NCBI GenBank assembly: GCA_002452095.1
Contig: DKEG01000045.1
Location: forward strand, 1-22,538
From: Bacteroidales bacterium UBA6828
GTDB taxonomy: Bacteria > Bacteroidota > Bacteroidia > Bacteroidales > Paludibacteraceae
DNA length: 22,538 nucleotides
Direction of reading: 5' to 3'
The notes beneath the pieces were generated by a model. It made no database searches, was not told the DNA's origin, and saw nothing but the letters and a program-made list of their open reading frames with translations. How positions within the stretch are numbered: the first letter of the stretch is position 1; each line of letters opens with the position of its first letter. Positions 1 through 7,994 of the stretch are shown in pieces. The translations under genes were made by a program, and so were the position numbers.

Positions 1-64
1 TTTGTTATTGGACAGTACAGTTGCCAAATAGCATTTTACAATTTGCATTTTCCTGCCATAAACA

Positions 65-96
65 TTTGTACAGGTCGCAAAAAAGCAGTAATTTTG
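65..96 (+). promoter_or_regulatory. Bacteroidota-type promoter of candidate ncRNA 1
   Basis: A TTTG at 65-68 is followed, after exactly 20 bases, by TAATTTTG at 89-96. This is a perfect match to the Bacteroidota primary-sigma promoter (TTTG, 19-21 bases, TAnnTTTG). Transcription would start near 100-104. No convincing reading frame follows, but a structured stretch and a terminator do. Confidence 0.75.
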
Positions 97-100
97 CGCC

Positions 101-310
101 CGCTTTTAGCGGAGAAGAATACTTTTGGCAAGATAATCAACACGCTAAAAGCAACAATAGCATACTTTTTTCCACCTAATAGGTGCATGGAAATGACTCT
201 TGAAGAGGGAGTTCGTAGTCCGTCCGCGTGAGCGATTGAATGAGACTATAGTCGTGGCAAAAAGCGAACATGTACAGAGCCTATCTATACCATATAGATG
301 GGCTTTTTTA
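101..310 (+). ncRNA. Candidate structured small RNA (or long structured leader), about 205 nt
   Basis: This stretch lies between a perfect promoter and a strong intrinsic terminator and has no believable protein gene. Several helices are visible: 102-111 pairs perfectly with 143-152 (10 bp); CCACCT at 172-177 pairs with AGGTG at 181-185 in a tight hairpin; GTTCG at 211-215 pairs with CGAAC at 265-269, enclosing TAGTC 216-220 paired with GACTA 244-248; the terminator stem closes the 3' end. I do not recognise the RNA family. tRNA, tmRNA, RNase P and SRP signatures were looked for and not seen. It could be a free small RNA, or a leader that attenuates the Crp-family gene that begins 50 bases beyond the terminator. 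The promoter and terminator are observed; the function is unknown. Confidence 0.6.
278..309 (+). terminator. Intrinsic terminator of candidate ncRNA 1
   Basis: A 12-bp stem (278-289 with 293-304, one G-U pair) with a three-base loop is followed by a run of six T residues, 304-309. This is a textbook factor-independent terminator on the + strand. Confidence 0.85.
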
Positions 311-331
311 TGTGCCGTTGGCACATAAAAA
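305..331. other. Second perfect hairpin nested against the terminator
   Basis: TTTTTATGTGCC at 305-316 and its exact complement at 320-331 form a 12-bp stem with a GTT loop. Its left arm reuses the T-run of the preceding terminator, so the two structures share bases and compete. It could be the 5' leader structure of the Crp-family gene or simply a second terminator. Confidence 0.55.
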
Positions 332-361
332 GTAATAAGTAATAGTTAATAATTAACAAGT

Positions 362-934
362 ATGATAGATACAGACTTATACGTAGATTTTATGCGGCGG
401 TACGGGACGCTGACGGCTGAAGCCGATGCGGACTTGCGAAGACGGGTGCAGGCGTTGCAACGCACCAAAGGGCAGACTATCATCCGCACCGGACAGGTGG
501 CAAGCAGTTGTTTTCTTGTGGAAAGGGGTATGGTACGTTCCTATTACCAACGCGACAACAAGCAGGTAACTATCTGGTTTGCAAGCGAGAATGATTTTGC
601 AGCCTCCACCTCATCGCTATACAACGACCAGCCCTCGTGCGAGACAGTGGAGTGTATCGAAGATTGCCGTTTTCTGTACATCACCAACCACGATATGCAA
701 GACTTGTGCCGCCGATACGACTGTATCAACACCATCCACCGCAAAATGGCCGAAGAGTATTGCATCATTCTGCAAAACCGCATCTACTCGTTTCAGGTAC
801 TGAGTGCCGCAGAACGATACCGCGAACTGCAAGAGACCGAACCCGCTGTGGTACAGCGTGCGCCGCTGCAATACATCGCGTCTTATCTCGGTATCTCGCA
901 AGAGACATTGAGCCGCATCAGACACACTATTTGA
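362..934 (+). CDS. Crp/Fnr-family transcriptional regulator
   Basis: A 190-residue protein with an N-terminal cyclic-nucleotide-binding-type beta barrel (about residues 25-120; the stretch around FLVERGMVRSYY is typical) and a C-terminal winged helix (about 167-188, QYIASYLGISQETLSRIR). Length and layout match the small Crp-family regulators common in Bacteroidota. The Arg-Ser phosphate-binding motif of true cAMP receptors is not visible and no cysteine cluster for an Fe-S centre is seen, so the effector is unknown. The start at 362 gives the whole barrel. The gene is followed by an aldo/keto reductase and an RND efflux operon. A Crp/Fnr-like palindrome overlaps its stop codon, so those genes are its likely targets. 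GTTAAT-A-ATTAAC at 345-357, just before the start, is a perfect inverted repeat and might serve autoregulation. Confidence 0.9.
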   Translation: MIDTDLYVDFMRRYGTLTAEADADLRRRVQALQRTKGQTIIRTGQVASSCFLVERGMVRSYYQRDNKQVTIWFASENDFAASTSSLYNDQPSCETVECIEDCRFLYITNHDMQDLCRRYDCINTIHRKMAEEYCIILQNRIYSFQVLSAAERYRELQETEPAVVQRAPLQYIASYLGISQETLSRIRHTI

Positions 935-946
935 TATATGTCAAAT
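929..946. promoter_or_regulatory. Probable Crp/Fnr-family operator
   Basis: ATTTGATATATGTCAAAT is an 18-bp near-perfect palindrome. The arms TTTGA and TCAAA are separated by six bases, the same architecture as CRP (TGTGA-N6-TCACA) and FNR sites. It overlaps the last codon and stop of the Crp-family gene. Its centre, 937.5, lies roughly 42 bases before the start predicted from the -7 box at 967-974, the usual position of a class II activator site. Binding by the adjacent regulator is inferred. Confidence 0.6.
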
Positions 947-966
947 CAGTGTAACGAAAAAAAGAG

Positions 967-974
967 TACTTTTG
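967..974 (+). promoter_or_regulatory. -7 box of the reductase/efflux operon, without a matching -33 box
   Basis: TACTTTTG fits TAnnTTTG. The position 20 bases upstream (943-946) reads AAAT, not TTTG. A missing -33 element with an activator-type palindrome in its place is what an activator-dependent promoter would look like. The start is expected near 979-982, leaving an untranslated leader of about 55 bases. Confidence 0.6.
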
Positions 975-1035
975 CAGGCATTTTTAGGGCTTTACATCAG
1001 CCCAAACTATCAACAACTGCAAAAAAGAAAAAGTT

Positions 1036-1911
1036 ATGACAAACGTAAAAGATTATCTGACGCTGAGCAACGGCGTTCAAATGCCCATATTGGGCTATGG
1101 TACAATGCCCACAGATTGGACAAAAGGATACGGACACGAGTTCGTAGATACGCTGATACAGGCTATCCACACAGGGTATCGCAACATTGATACCGCAGCC
1201 ATATACGGTACGGAGGAATATGTAGGAGAAGCCGTAAAGTCCTGCATTGCTGATGGCACGACGACACGCAAGGAATTGTTTATCAGCACAAAAGTATGGA
1301 ATACTGACCGTGGTTATGACCGGACATTGCGTGCGTTTGATCGCTCAATGAGTGCGTTGGGATTGGATGTATTGGATTTGTACCTTATTCACACCCCTGC
1401 TGTAGCCAAATGGCACAGCGATTGGGCGGAAATAAACCTCTCAACATGGAGGGCTATGGAGCGATTGTACCACGAGGGGCGTATACGTGCCATTGGAGTG
1501 AGCAATTTCTTGCCCCATCACTTACAAGCATTGACTGCCGAGGCTGAGATTGTGCCGATGGTCAATCAGATAGAGGTACACCCCGGCTTCACATCTGCAA
1601 CAACTCGCGACTACTGTCGCCAATATGGTATTGCCATAGAGGCGTGGGGACCATTCGGCAACGGGCAAGTGTTGCAAAACAAGCAGTTGGCAGAGATAGC
1701 CCGAGCGCACCACAAGAGTGTGGCACAAGTATGCCTGCGCTGGCTCATACAACAATCAATTTGTCCGCTGCCCAAATCGAATAACCCGCAACGTATGGCA
1801 GAGAACAGACAGATATTCGATTTTACACTCACAGAGGCAGAGATGAATTGTATCAGTGCATTAACCAACTGCGGCGGCTTTTGCGTAGATGCCGACAACG
1901 CTGAAGAATAG
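1036..1911 (+). CDS. Aldo/keto reductase
   Basis: A 291-residue single-domain (beta/alpha)8 NAD(P)H-dependent oxidoreductase that reduces aldehydes and ketones; cytoplasmic. The catalytic tetrad is complete: Asp52 (NIDTAAIYG), Tyr57, Lys86 (LFISTKVWN) and His119 (DLYLIHTP). The family signatures GRIRAIGVSNF and, near the C-terminus, the cofactor-binding stretch LPKSNNPQRMAENRQIFDF are present. Length is normal for the family. It is the first gene after the Crp-family regulator and lies 38 bases before the efflux subunit genes on the same strand, so it is probably co-transcribed with them. A role in detoxifying reactive carbonyls that accompany the pump's substrates is plausible but not shown. 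The substrate cannot be read from the sequence. Confidence 0.93.
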   Translation: MTNVKDYLTLSNGVQMPILGYGTMPTDWTKGYGHEFVDTLIQAIHTGYRNIDTAAIYGTEEYVGEAVKSCIADGTTTRKELFISTKVWNTDRGYDRTLRAFDRSMSALGLDVLDLYLIHTPAVAKWHSDWAEINLSTWRAMERLYHEGRIRAIGVSNFLPHHLQALTAEAEIVPMVNQIEVHPGFTSATTRDYCRQYGIAIEAWGPFGNGQVLQNKQLAEIARAHHKSVAQVCLRWLIQQSICPLPKSNNPQRMAENRQIFDFTLTEAEMNCISALTNCGGFCVDADNAEE

Positions 1912-1949
1912 TACCCATTTAGGGGTTCACAAATAACAAAACAAACTAT

Positions 1950-3050
1950 ATGAATAAGAAGGTATTTATCTGTATTGCCTTGTGTATGTGCGCGCTGAGC
2001 GCGTGCCACAAAGGCGGACAAGGACAAGAAGAACAAGTGGCGCACAACAAGACCATAGTGGTGCAGGCGCAAGACTGCGTGGTGGAGGAGAGTTATCCTG
2101 CCTCTATCCGCGGGCGTCAGGACATCGCCATCATGCCGCAAGTGGCGGGTACGCTGACCAAACTATGCGTCGTTGAGGGCGAGCGCGTGCGCAAAGGGCA
2201 GGTGCTGTTTATCATCGACCAGGTGCCGTACCGCGCATCGTTGGAGACTGCCGAAGCCAACGTCGAGGTAGCCAAGTCGAGTGTCGCTACTGCCGAACTG
2301 GTATATCAATCCAAACAACAACTCTATGCCGACAGCGTCATCTCTGATTTCGACCTGCAAACGGCGAAGAACAGTTACCTGAGTGCCAAGGCAGGTTTGG
2401 CACAGGCGAATGCCGCATTGGTCATTGCGCAAAACAACCTCAACTATACCGAGGTGAAGAGTCCGAGCGACGGCGTAGTGGGCACGCTGCCTTTCCGCGT
2501 GGGTGCGTTGGTGTCGCCGCAGATGCCTACCCCACTGACCACCGTGAGCGACAACTCGGTGATGTACGTCTATTTCTCTATGACCGAGAACCAATGGCTT
2601 GCCCTCGCGCGTCAATACGGCAGCAAAGATGCCGCATTGAAGAACATGCCCGCTGTGGAGTTGGTGCTGAACGACGGCAGCAAGTACACCGAACAGGGTA
2701 AAATTGAGACCGTGTCGGGCGTCATCGACCAGTCCACAGGCACCGTCAGCGTACGGGCTGCATTTGGCAACAAGAACGGTCTGCTCACCTCCGGCGGCGC
2801 AGGGAATATCGTTCTCGCAAAGCCGCAGCAGGGTGCGCTCCTCATTCCGCGTACCGCCACCTACGAGGTGCAAGACAAAGTGTTTGTCTATCGTGTGAAG
2901 GACGGCAAGACCGCTGCTACACAGGTGGTTGTCAGCCGGTTGAACGGCGGCAAGGAGTATATCGTGGCGAGCGGCTTGCAGGCGGGAGACACCATTGTTA
3001 CCGAAGGTGTGGCAATGCTTCGGGAAGGCGTGAAAATAATGATGAATTAA
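1950..3050 (+). CDS. RND efflux membrane-fusion lipoprotein (AcrA/MexA type)
   Basis: A 366-residue periplasmic adaptor linking the inner-membrane pump to the outer-membrane channel. It begins with a lipoprotein signal peptide ending in LSAC, giving Cys19 as the lipidated residue. It continues with a biotinyl-lipoyl half-motif (VAGTLTKLCVVEGERVRKGQ), an alpha-helical hairpin (about residues 100-165), the second lipoyl half (YTEVKSPSDGVVG), and beta-barrel and membrane-proximal domains. Length and order match the HlyD/AcrA family. It is followed 91 bases later by the pump gene. That gap holds AT-rich direct repeats of the type GATGAATTA, common between genes in this phylum, and no terminator. 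Substrates are unknown. Confidence 0.94.
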   Translation: MNKKVFICIALCMCALSACHKGGQGQEEQVAHNKTIVVQAQDCVVEESYPASIRGRQDIAIMPQVAGTLTKLCVVEGERVRKGQVLFIIDQVPYRASLETAEANVEVAKSSVATAELVYQSKQQLYADSVISDFDLQTAKNSYLSAKAGLAQANAALVIAQNNLNYTEVKSPSDGVVGTLPFRVGALVSPQMPTPLTTVSDNSVMYVYFSMTENQWLALARQYGSKDAALKNMPAVELVLNDGSKYTEQGKIETVSGVIDQSTGTVSVRAAFGNKNGLLTSGGAGNIVLAKPQQGALLIPRTATYEVQDKVFVYRVKDGKTAATQVVVSRLNGGKEYIVASGLQAGDTIVTEGVAMLREGVKIMMN

Positions 3051-3141
3051 GAATGATGAATTAGGAATTAACAGAGTGTCCCATTTGCCTTATCTGGCTT
3101 ATTAGCCCAATTAGTCCAATTCGACTTATTTATATCAACCT

Positions 3142-6100
3142 ATGAATGTAAAAACTTTTGTGGAGCGACCGGTGCTGTCGGCAGTCATATCCATTGTGAT
3201 AGCCCTGCTCGGACTTATCGGTCTCAAAACGCTCCCTATCGAGCAATATCCCGACATTGCGCCGCCGACCGTTATGGTAATGACACAGTACTTCGGCGCA
3301 AGTGCCGAGTCGGTACAGAAATCCGTTGTTGCCCCGCTGGAAGAGGCTATCAACGGTGTGGAGAACATGATATATATGACTTCGACTGCAGCCAGTACGG
3401 GCTCGGTGGAGATGTACGTCTATTTCAAACAAGGCACCGACCCCGATATGGCGGCAGTGAACGTGCAGAACCGTATCGCCTCGGCGACAGCACAGTTGCC
3501 AAGCGAAGTGAAAGTGGTTGGTGTACAAACATTAAAGCGTCAGGCAAGTATGCTGCAGATATTCACCGTGTCATCGCCCGACGACAGTTTCGATGAGGAT
3601 TTCCTGAGCAACTACGTGTATATCAACATCAAGCCCGAGATGCTCCGTATTCAGGGCGTGGGACAATTGATAGTGCTGGGCGGCAGTTACTCAATGCGCG
3701 TGTGGATGAAGCCCGATGTGATGGCGCAATACGGCTTGGTGCCGAGCGATGTGACGGCGGCTCTGGCAGAGCAGAACATCGAGTCGGCTACGGGTGCTAT
3801 CGGTGAGAACTCCCCCGAGGCGTACCAATACACTATGAAATACAAAGGTCGTCTGCAAACCCCCGAGGAGTTCGGTGAGATAGTCATCCGTTCCACGCCC
3901 GACGGCGAAGTGCTGCGTCTGCGTGATATTGCTGATATTCAATTGGGTACAGAGAGTTACACAGGCGCACAGAACGGGCACCCGGGTGTACAGTGTATGG
4001 TGTTCCAGACGGCAGGCTCCAACGCCACGGAGGTGAACGAGCAGATTGACGCCCTGCTGGCGGAGGTGCAGAAGAACGCTCCGAAGGGTGTCGAAATCAC
4101 CCAAATGATGAGCAGCAACGACTTCCTGTTTGCGTCCATCAAGAACGTGGTGGTCACGCTGATAGAGGCTATCTTGCTGGTTATCTTGGTGATACTGCTG
4201 TTCTTGCAGGACTGGCGTTCGACCTTGATTCCGTTTGTGAGTATCATTGTGTCGCTGGTGGGTACGTTTGCGTTCATGGTGGTGGCGGGCTTTTCCATCA
4301 ACCTCATCACGCTGTTTGCCCTCGTGCTGGTCATCGGTACGGTGGTGGACAACTCCATTGTGATTGTGGAGGCAGTGCACAGCCGCTTCGACGCGGGCTA
4401 CAAGAGTCCGTTCCAAGCCGCCGTGTACGGTACGAAGGACGTGGCAGTGGCTATCATCACGTCGTCGCTGGTGTTCATGGCGGTGTTCATTCCCGTCAGT
4501 TTCATGGGCGGCACGAGTGGTGTTTTCTACCGCCAGTTCGGTCTGACGATGGCGGTGGCAGTGGGTATCTCCACCGTGAACGCCCTGACGCTCTGCCCTG
4601 CGATGTGCGCGCTGATGCTGCGTCCCAAGCAGACCAACGGCGAGGGCTTGACGGGCTATGCACGCTGGCGTTTCCGCTTCTCGGAGCGTTGGAACAGGGG
4701 TTTCGAGCGTTTGGTGGCGTGGTATCAGCACGGGGCGGACTTCTTCATCCGCCGTCCGTGGCTGAGTTTCGTGATTGCCATTGCGGGTTTGGCACTGATG
4801 GCATTGCTGATGCGCACCACCAAGACCGGTCTGGTGCCTGAGGAAGACCAGGGCACCGTGATGATAAACATCGACACCCCTCCCGGCAGTTCGCTAGCGA
4901 CCACCAACCTGATTATGCAGGAGATAGAACGGCGCCTGATGACCATACCCGAGGTGGCTGAACTCAACCGCACGTCGGGCTACGGACTCATCTCGGGCGA
5001 ATCGACGGCGGCAGGCTGTATCATCCTGAAACTCCGTCCGTGGGACGAGCGCACCCGCCGCGACCAGAGCGTGAACGCCGTCATCGGCAAGGTGTATGCC
5101 CTCACCGAGGACATCAAGGATGCCACCGTCTTTGCTATGGCACCGGCACAGATTTCCGGCTATGGTACGGGTAACGCGCTGGATATCAACCTCGAAGACA
5201 AGTTAGGCGGTGATATGCACCAGTTCTACGACTACGCGCAGCAGTTCATCGGTGCGCTGAACGGACGCAAGGAAATCAGCGTGGCGTTCACGTCGTTCAA
5301 CCTCAATTTCCCGCAGTGGGAGGTGAGTGTCGATGCCGCCAAATGCCAGCGTTCAGGCATCACCGCCAACGAGGTACTCGGCTGTCTGTCAGGCTACTAC
5401 GGCGGTCAGTACGTCAGCGACTTCAACCGCTTCGGCAAGGTCTATAAGGTGCAAATCATGGGCGACCCCAAGCAGCGCATGGACGAGCGCAGTCTCGACA
5501 ACACGTTTGTGCGTCTCCACAGCGGCGAGATGGCACCGCTGTCGCAGTTCATCACGCTCCGCCGCGTGTATGGTGCCGACAAACTGACGCGCTTCAATAT
5601 GTATAACTCCATTGCCGTGAGTGCCATGCCCGCCGACGGCTACTCATCGGGCGACGCTATCAAGGCAGTGCAGGAGGTGGCGGCACAGGTACTTCCCGCG
5701 CAGTACGCCGTGGATTTCGGCGGCATCACCCGCGAGGAGAGCCAACAGACAGGCAGCGGCACCGCGATGATTTTCCTTATCTGCATCGTGCTTATCTACC
5801 TGATTCTCTCGGCTTTGTACGAATCGTTTTGGCTCCCGCTGGCTATCATCATCGCAGTACCCGTGGGCTTGATGGGTTCGTTCCTGCTCACCAAATGGGC
5901 GGGTCTCGAGAACAACATCTACCTCCAGACGGGTGTCATTATGCTTATCGGCTTGCTGAGCAAGACCGCCATCCTCATCACCGAGTATGCTGCCGAGCGC
6001 CGCAAGGCGGGCAAGAGTCTGGTGGACGCGGCTTCGGAAGCGGCTTCCGTGCGTCTGCGACCTATCCTCATGACGGTACTCACGCTTATCTTCGGCATGC

Positions 6101-6273
6101 TCCCGCTGGTGGTTGCCACAGGTGTCGGCGCCAATGGTAACCGCAGTCTCGGTACGGGTGTCGTGGGCGGTAGTATCGTCGGTACGCTCGCGCTGCTTTT
6201 CCTCGTACCCTCGCTATTCGTAGTATTCCAACGCCTCGACGAGAAACGCCGCAGGAACCGCCGCACGGAATAA
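3142..6273 (+). CDS. RND multidrug efflux pump, inner-membrane subunit (HAE1/AcrB family)
   Basis: A 1043-residue proton-driven drug exporter, full length for the family. Twelve transmembrane segments follow the usual pattern: one at residues 10-30, clusters near 335-560 and 870-1030, and two large periplasmic loops. Proton-relay residues are largely conserved: Asp403, Lys941, Arg971 and Thr978 (the last in RLRPILMT) correspond to AcrB D407, K940, R971 and T978. The second acidic residue of the TM4 pair is different: codons 403-404 read GAC AAC, giving Asp-Asn in VVDNSIVIVE where AcrB has Asp407-Asp408. This may be a lineage variant or may change proton coupling. The gene lies between the adaptor and the outer-membrane factor, forming a complete tripartite operon. 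Confidence 0.96.
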   Translation: MNVKTFVERPVLSAVISIVIALLGLIGLKTLPIEQYPDIAPPTVMVMTQYFGASAESVQKSVVAPLEEAINGVENMIYMTSTAASTGSVEMYVYFKQGTDPDMAAVNVQNRIASATAQLPSEVKVVGVQTLKRQASMLQIFTVSSPDDSFDEDFLSNYVYINIKPEMLRIQGVGQLIVLGGSYSMRVWMKPDVMAQYGLVPSDVTAALAEQNIESATGAIGENSPEAYQYTMKYKGRLQTPEEFGEIVIRSTPDGEVLRLRDIADIQLGTESYTGAQNGHPGVQCMVFQTAGSNATEVNEQIDALLAEVQKNAPKGVEITQMMSSNDFLFASIKNVVVTLIEAILLVILVILLFLQDWRSTLIPFVSIIVSLVGTFAFMVVAGFSINLITLFALVLVIGTVVDNSIVIVEAVHSRFDAGYKSPFQAAVYGTKDVAVAIITSSLVFMAVFIPVSFMGGTSGVFYRQFGLTMAVAVGISTVNALTLCPAMCALMLRPKQTNGEGLTGYARWRFRFSERWNRGFERLVAWYQHGADFFIRRPWLSFVIAIAGLALMALLMRTTKTGLVPEEDQGTVMINIDTPPGSSLATTNLIMQEIERRLMTIPEVAELNRTSGYGLISGESTAAGCIILKLRPWDERTRRDQSVNAVIGKVYALTEDIKDATVFAMAPAQISGYGTGNALDINLEDKLGGDMHQFYDYAQQFIGALNGRKEISVAFTSFNLNFPQWEVSVDAAKCQRSGITANEVLGCLSGYYGGQYVSDFNRFGKVYKVQIMGDPKQRMDERSLDNTFVRLHSGEMAPLSQFITLRRVYGADKLTRFNMYNSIAVSAMPADGYSSGDAIKAVQEVAAQVLPAQYAVDFGGITREESQQTGSGTAMIFLICIVLIYLILSALYESFWLPLAIIIAVPVGLMGSFLLTKWAGLENNIYLQTGVIMLIGLLSKTAILITEYAAERRKAGKSLVDAASEAASVRLRPILMTVLTLIFGMLPLVVATGVGANGNRSLGTGVVGGSIVGTLALLFLVPSLFVVFQRLDEKRRRNRRTE

Positions 6274-6303
6274 CGGAAAAGTGCGTTTTGTTAAGATTCC
6301 ATG

Positions 6304-6331
6304 GTACATTGTGCATTATGCATTGTGCATT
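6304..6331. repeat. Four-copy heptamer repeat between pump and outer-membrane factor
   Basis: Four adjacent 7-base units read GTACATT, GTGCATT, ATGCATT, GTGCATT. Short AT-rich tandem words like this are common in Bacteroidota intergenic DNA. The rest of the 149-base gap (6274-6422) shows no terminator and no promoter match, so the operon probably continues across it. Confidence 0.7.
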
Positions 6332-6422
6332 GAAAAGTAAGGTGGATGTGAGGAGGATGAGCATAGGATAGGCTACCCTTACGCACCTTTCAAAAAGTAT
6401 CAATTATTAAGATTTTACAGAA

Positions 6423-7829
6423 ATGAAACTACCACATATATTAAAATCCGCTCTGTACATTCCCCTACTTGGAGGGGGCTTGGGGGTGTCCCTCCTATTG
6501 TCCTCTTGCGGTATCTACGGCAAGTATAAACCTGTGCAGGACATCGACTCCACACTCTATGGCGACTTGGCTCTGTCCGACACCACGCAGAGCCTCGGTA
6601 ATCTCTCGTGGGACGCACTCTTCACCGACCCGCTCCTGCAAGACCTTATCCGTCAAGCCCTTGATAGCAACCTCGACTTGCGCATCGCCCACGAGCATGT
6701 GCTGCAAGCCGAAGCGTCTCTCCGCGGAGCGCAACTTGCCTATCTGCCGTCTGTCAGCCTTGCCCCGCAAGGCGGTTTCTCGCCGCAGTACAGTATCCGG
6801 CAGGGCACCTACGACCTCGTAGCCTCTGCCTCATGGGAGATAGACATCTTCGGGCGCACGCTCAACTCCCTCCGTGGTGCCAAAGCCGCCAAGCAGCAGG
6901 CACTCGACTATGAGCAGGCTTCCCGCTGCGGACTCATCGCCGGCGTGGCGAATGCCTACTATACCCTCCTTATGCTCGATGCACAGTTGCTGACCGCCGA
7001 GGAGAACGAGCAGACATGGGCAAAGACCATCAATACCATACGCCGTATGAAAGAGGCGGGTATGTCCGACGAAGCGGCGGTTACCCAGATGGAAGCCACC
7101 TACTATTCCATACAGACGATGGTACTCGACTTCCGTCAGCAGATACGCCAGACCGAGAACGCCCTCTGTCTTATGCTTGGTACCACCTATCGCCCTGTCA
7201 AGCGCAGCACGCTCGATGCACAGGTCCTGCCGCAGAATATCGAAGTCGGTGTACCCGCACAACTGCTTTACAACCGCCCCGATGTGCGCGCCGCACAGCA
7301 GAATATGGCACGCGCTTTCTATGCCGCCAATCTCTCCCGCAGCAACTGCCTGCCATCGCTCAACCTCAGCGGTATGTTCGGTTGGACCAACCATAGTTAC
7401 AGCACTATCATCGACCCGATGACTATGGTATCCAGTCTTGCCGCAAGTCTCGTCGTCCCCCTCTTCAACTCAGGGCGTAACATCGCGCAGGTCAAGATGG
7501 CGAAATCGCAGCAACAGGAAGCCCTGCTCACGTTCACGCAGACGGTGCTTACGGCGGGCAACGAGGTGAATGACGCCCTCCATACCTACCAGACGGCGTA
7601 TGCCAAATGCGAACTATACGACAAGCAGGTGGAGGCACTCAGCCGTGCCCAACGTGCCACTGCGCTCAAGATGCAGTACGGCAGCACCACCTATCTCGAA
7701 GTCCTGACAGCCCAAAACAGCCTCCTCACTGCCGAGTTCACCCGTATCAGCAACCGTATGGCTCTCCTCCAGTCCCTCGTATCCCTCTACCACTCCCTCG
7801 GTGGCGGCAACGAGTACAACCTGCAATAG
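6423..7829 (+). CDS. RND efflux outer-membrane factor (TolC/OprM family lipoprotein)
   Basis: A 468-residue outer-membrane channel subunit. The signal peptide ends at LLSSC, giving Cys29 as the lipid anchor, as in OprM-type proteins. Two repeats of the outer-membrane efflux domain follow (about residues 60-250 and 275-460). Family stretches such as LLYNRPDVRAAQQNMARAFY and the coiled helices are evident. It completes the efflux operon and is followed by a 21-bp hairpin. One oddity: the signal peptide residues Ile13 to Ser23 (PLLGGGLGVS) are encoded by a G/C-run sequence that resembles the intergenic repeat found again at 22278-22319, as if a repeat had been absorbed into the signal peptide. 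Confidence 0.94.
   Translation: MKLPHILKSALYIPLLGGGLGVSLLLSSCGIYGKYKPVQDIDSTLYGDLALSDTTQSLGNLSWDALFTDPLLQDLIRQALDSNLDLRIAHEHVLQAEASLRGAQLAYLPSVSLAPQGGFSPQYSIRQGTYDLVASASWEIDIFGRTLNSLRGAKAAKQQALDYEQASRCGLIAGVANAYYTLLMLDAQLLTAEENEQTWAKTINTIRRMKEAGMSDEAAVTQMEATYYSIQTMVLDFRQQIRQTENALCLMLGTTYRPVKRSTLDAQVLPQNIEVGVPAQLLYNRPDVRAAQQNMARAFYAANLSRSNCLPSLNLSGMFGWTNHSYSTIIDPMTMVSSLAASLVVPLFNSGRNIAQVKMAKSQQQEALLTFTQTVLTAGNEVNDALHTYQTAYAKCELYDKQVEALSRAQRATALKMQYGSTTYLEVLTAQNSLLTAEFTRISNRMALLQSLVSLYHSLGGGNEYNLQ
6448..6490 (+). repeat. Interspersed G/C-run repeat embedded in a signal-peptide coding region
   Basis: The shared framework is CCGCTCTG, CATT, a C-run, TTGGAGGGGG or TTGAAGGGGG, then a second G-run and T. 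The other copy is at 22278-22319, outside any gene. Here the element falls inside the outer-membrane-factor gene, in frame. Similarity is by eye, with several mismatches and a two-base offset after CCGCTCTG. Confidence 0.6.
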
Positions 7830-7932
7830 AAAAATAGAACTATAGAATAATAAAATATAGAATCCCCCCCTTTCATTCTTATTCCCCCTTCATATTCCAA
7901 AAGCAAGGTAAATGTAAGGTGGATAGGATAGC

Positions 7933-7982
7933 ATACACACAAACGGTCAGTAGCCCTAAAACTACTGACCGTTTGTGTGTAT
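7933..7982. terminator. 21-bp hairpin closing the efflux operon
   Basis: Positions 7933-7953 are an exact inverted complement of 7962-7982, with the eight-base loop CCCTAAAA. There is no clear T-run on either side, so it is either a bidirectional terminator between the convergent efflux operon and the - strand gene ending at 7995, or an mRNA-stabilising 3' structure. Confidence 0.7.
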
Positions 7983-7994
7983 TACATTGAATTT

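Noticed and set aside
43..231. A + strand frame of 62 codons before the Crp-family gene
   Set aside because: It overlaps the promoter and helices of the candidate RNA and has no recognisable protein features.
190..275. tRNA or tmRNA-like pattern near GGGAGTTCGTAGTCC
   Set aside because: No acceptor, anticodon and T arms could be paired together into a cloverleaf.
3691..4731. A 346-codon frame antisense to the RND pump gene
   Set aside because: It is a shadow of a GC-rich, strongly conserved gene; its His/Arg-rich composition is typical of an antisense artefact.
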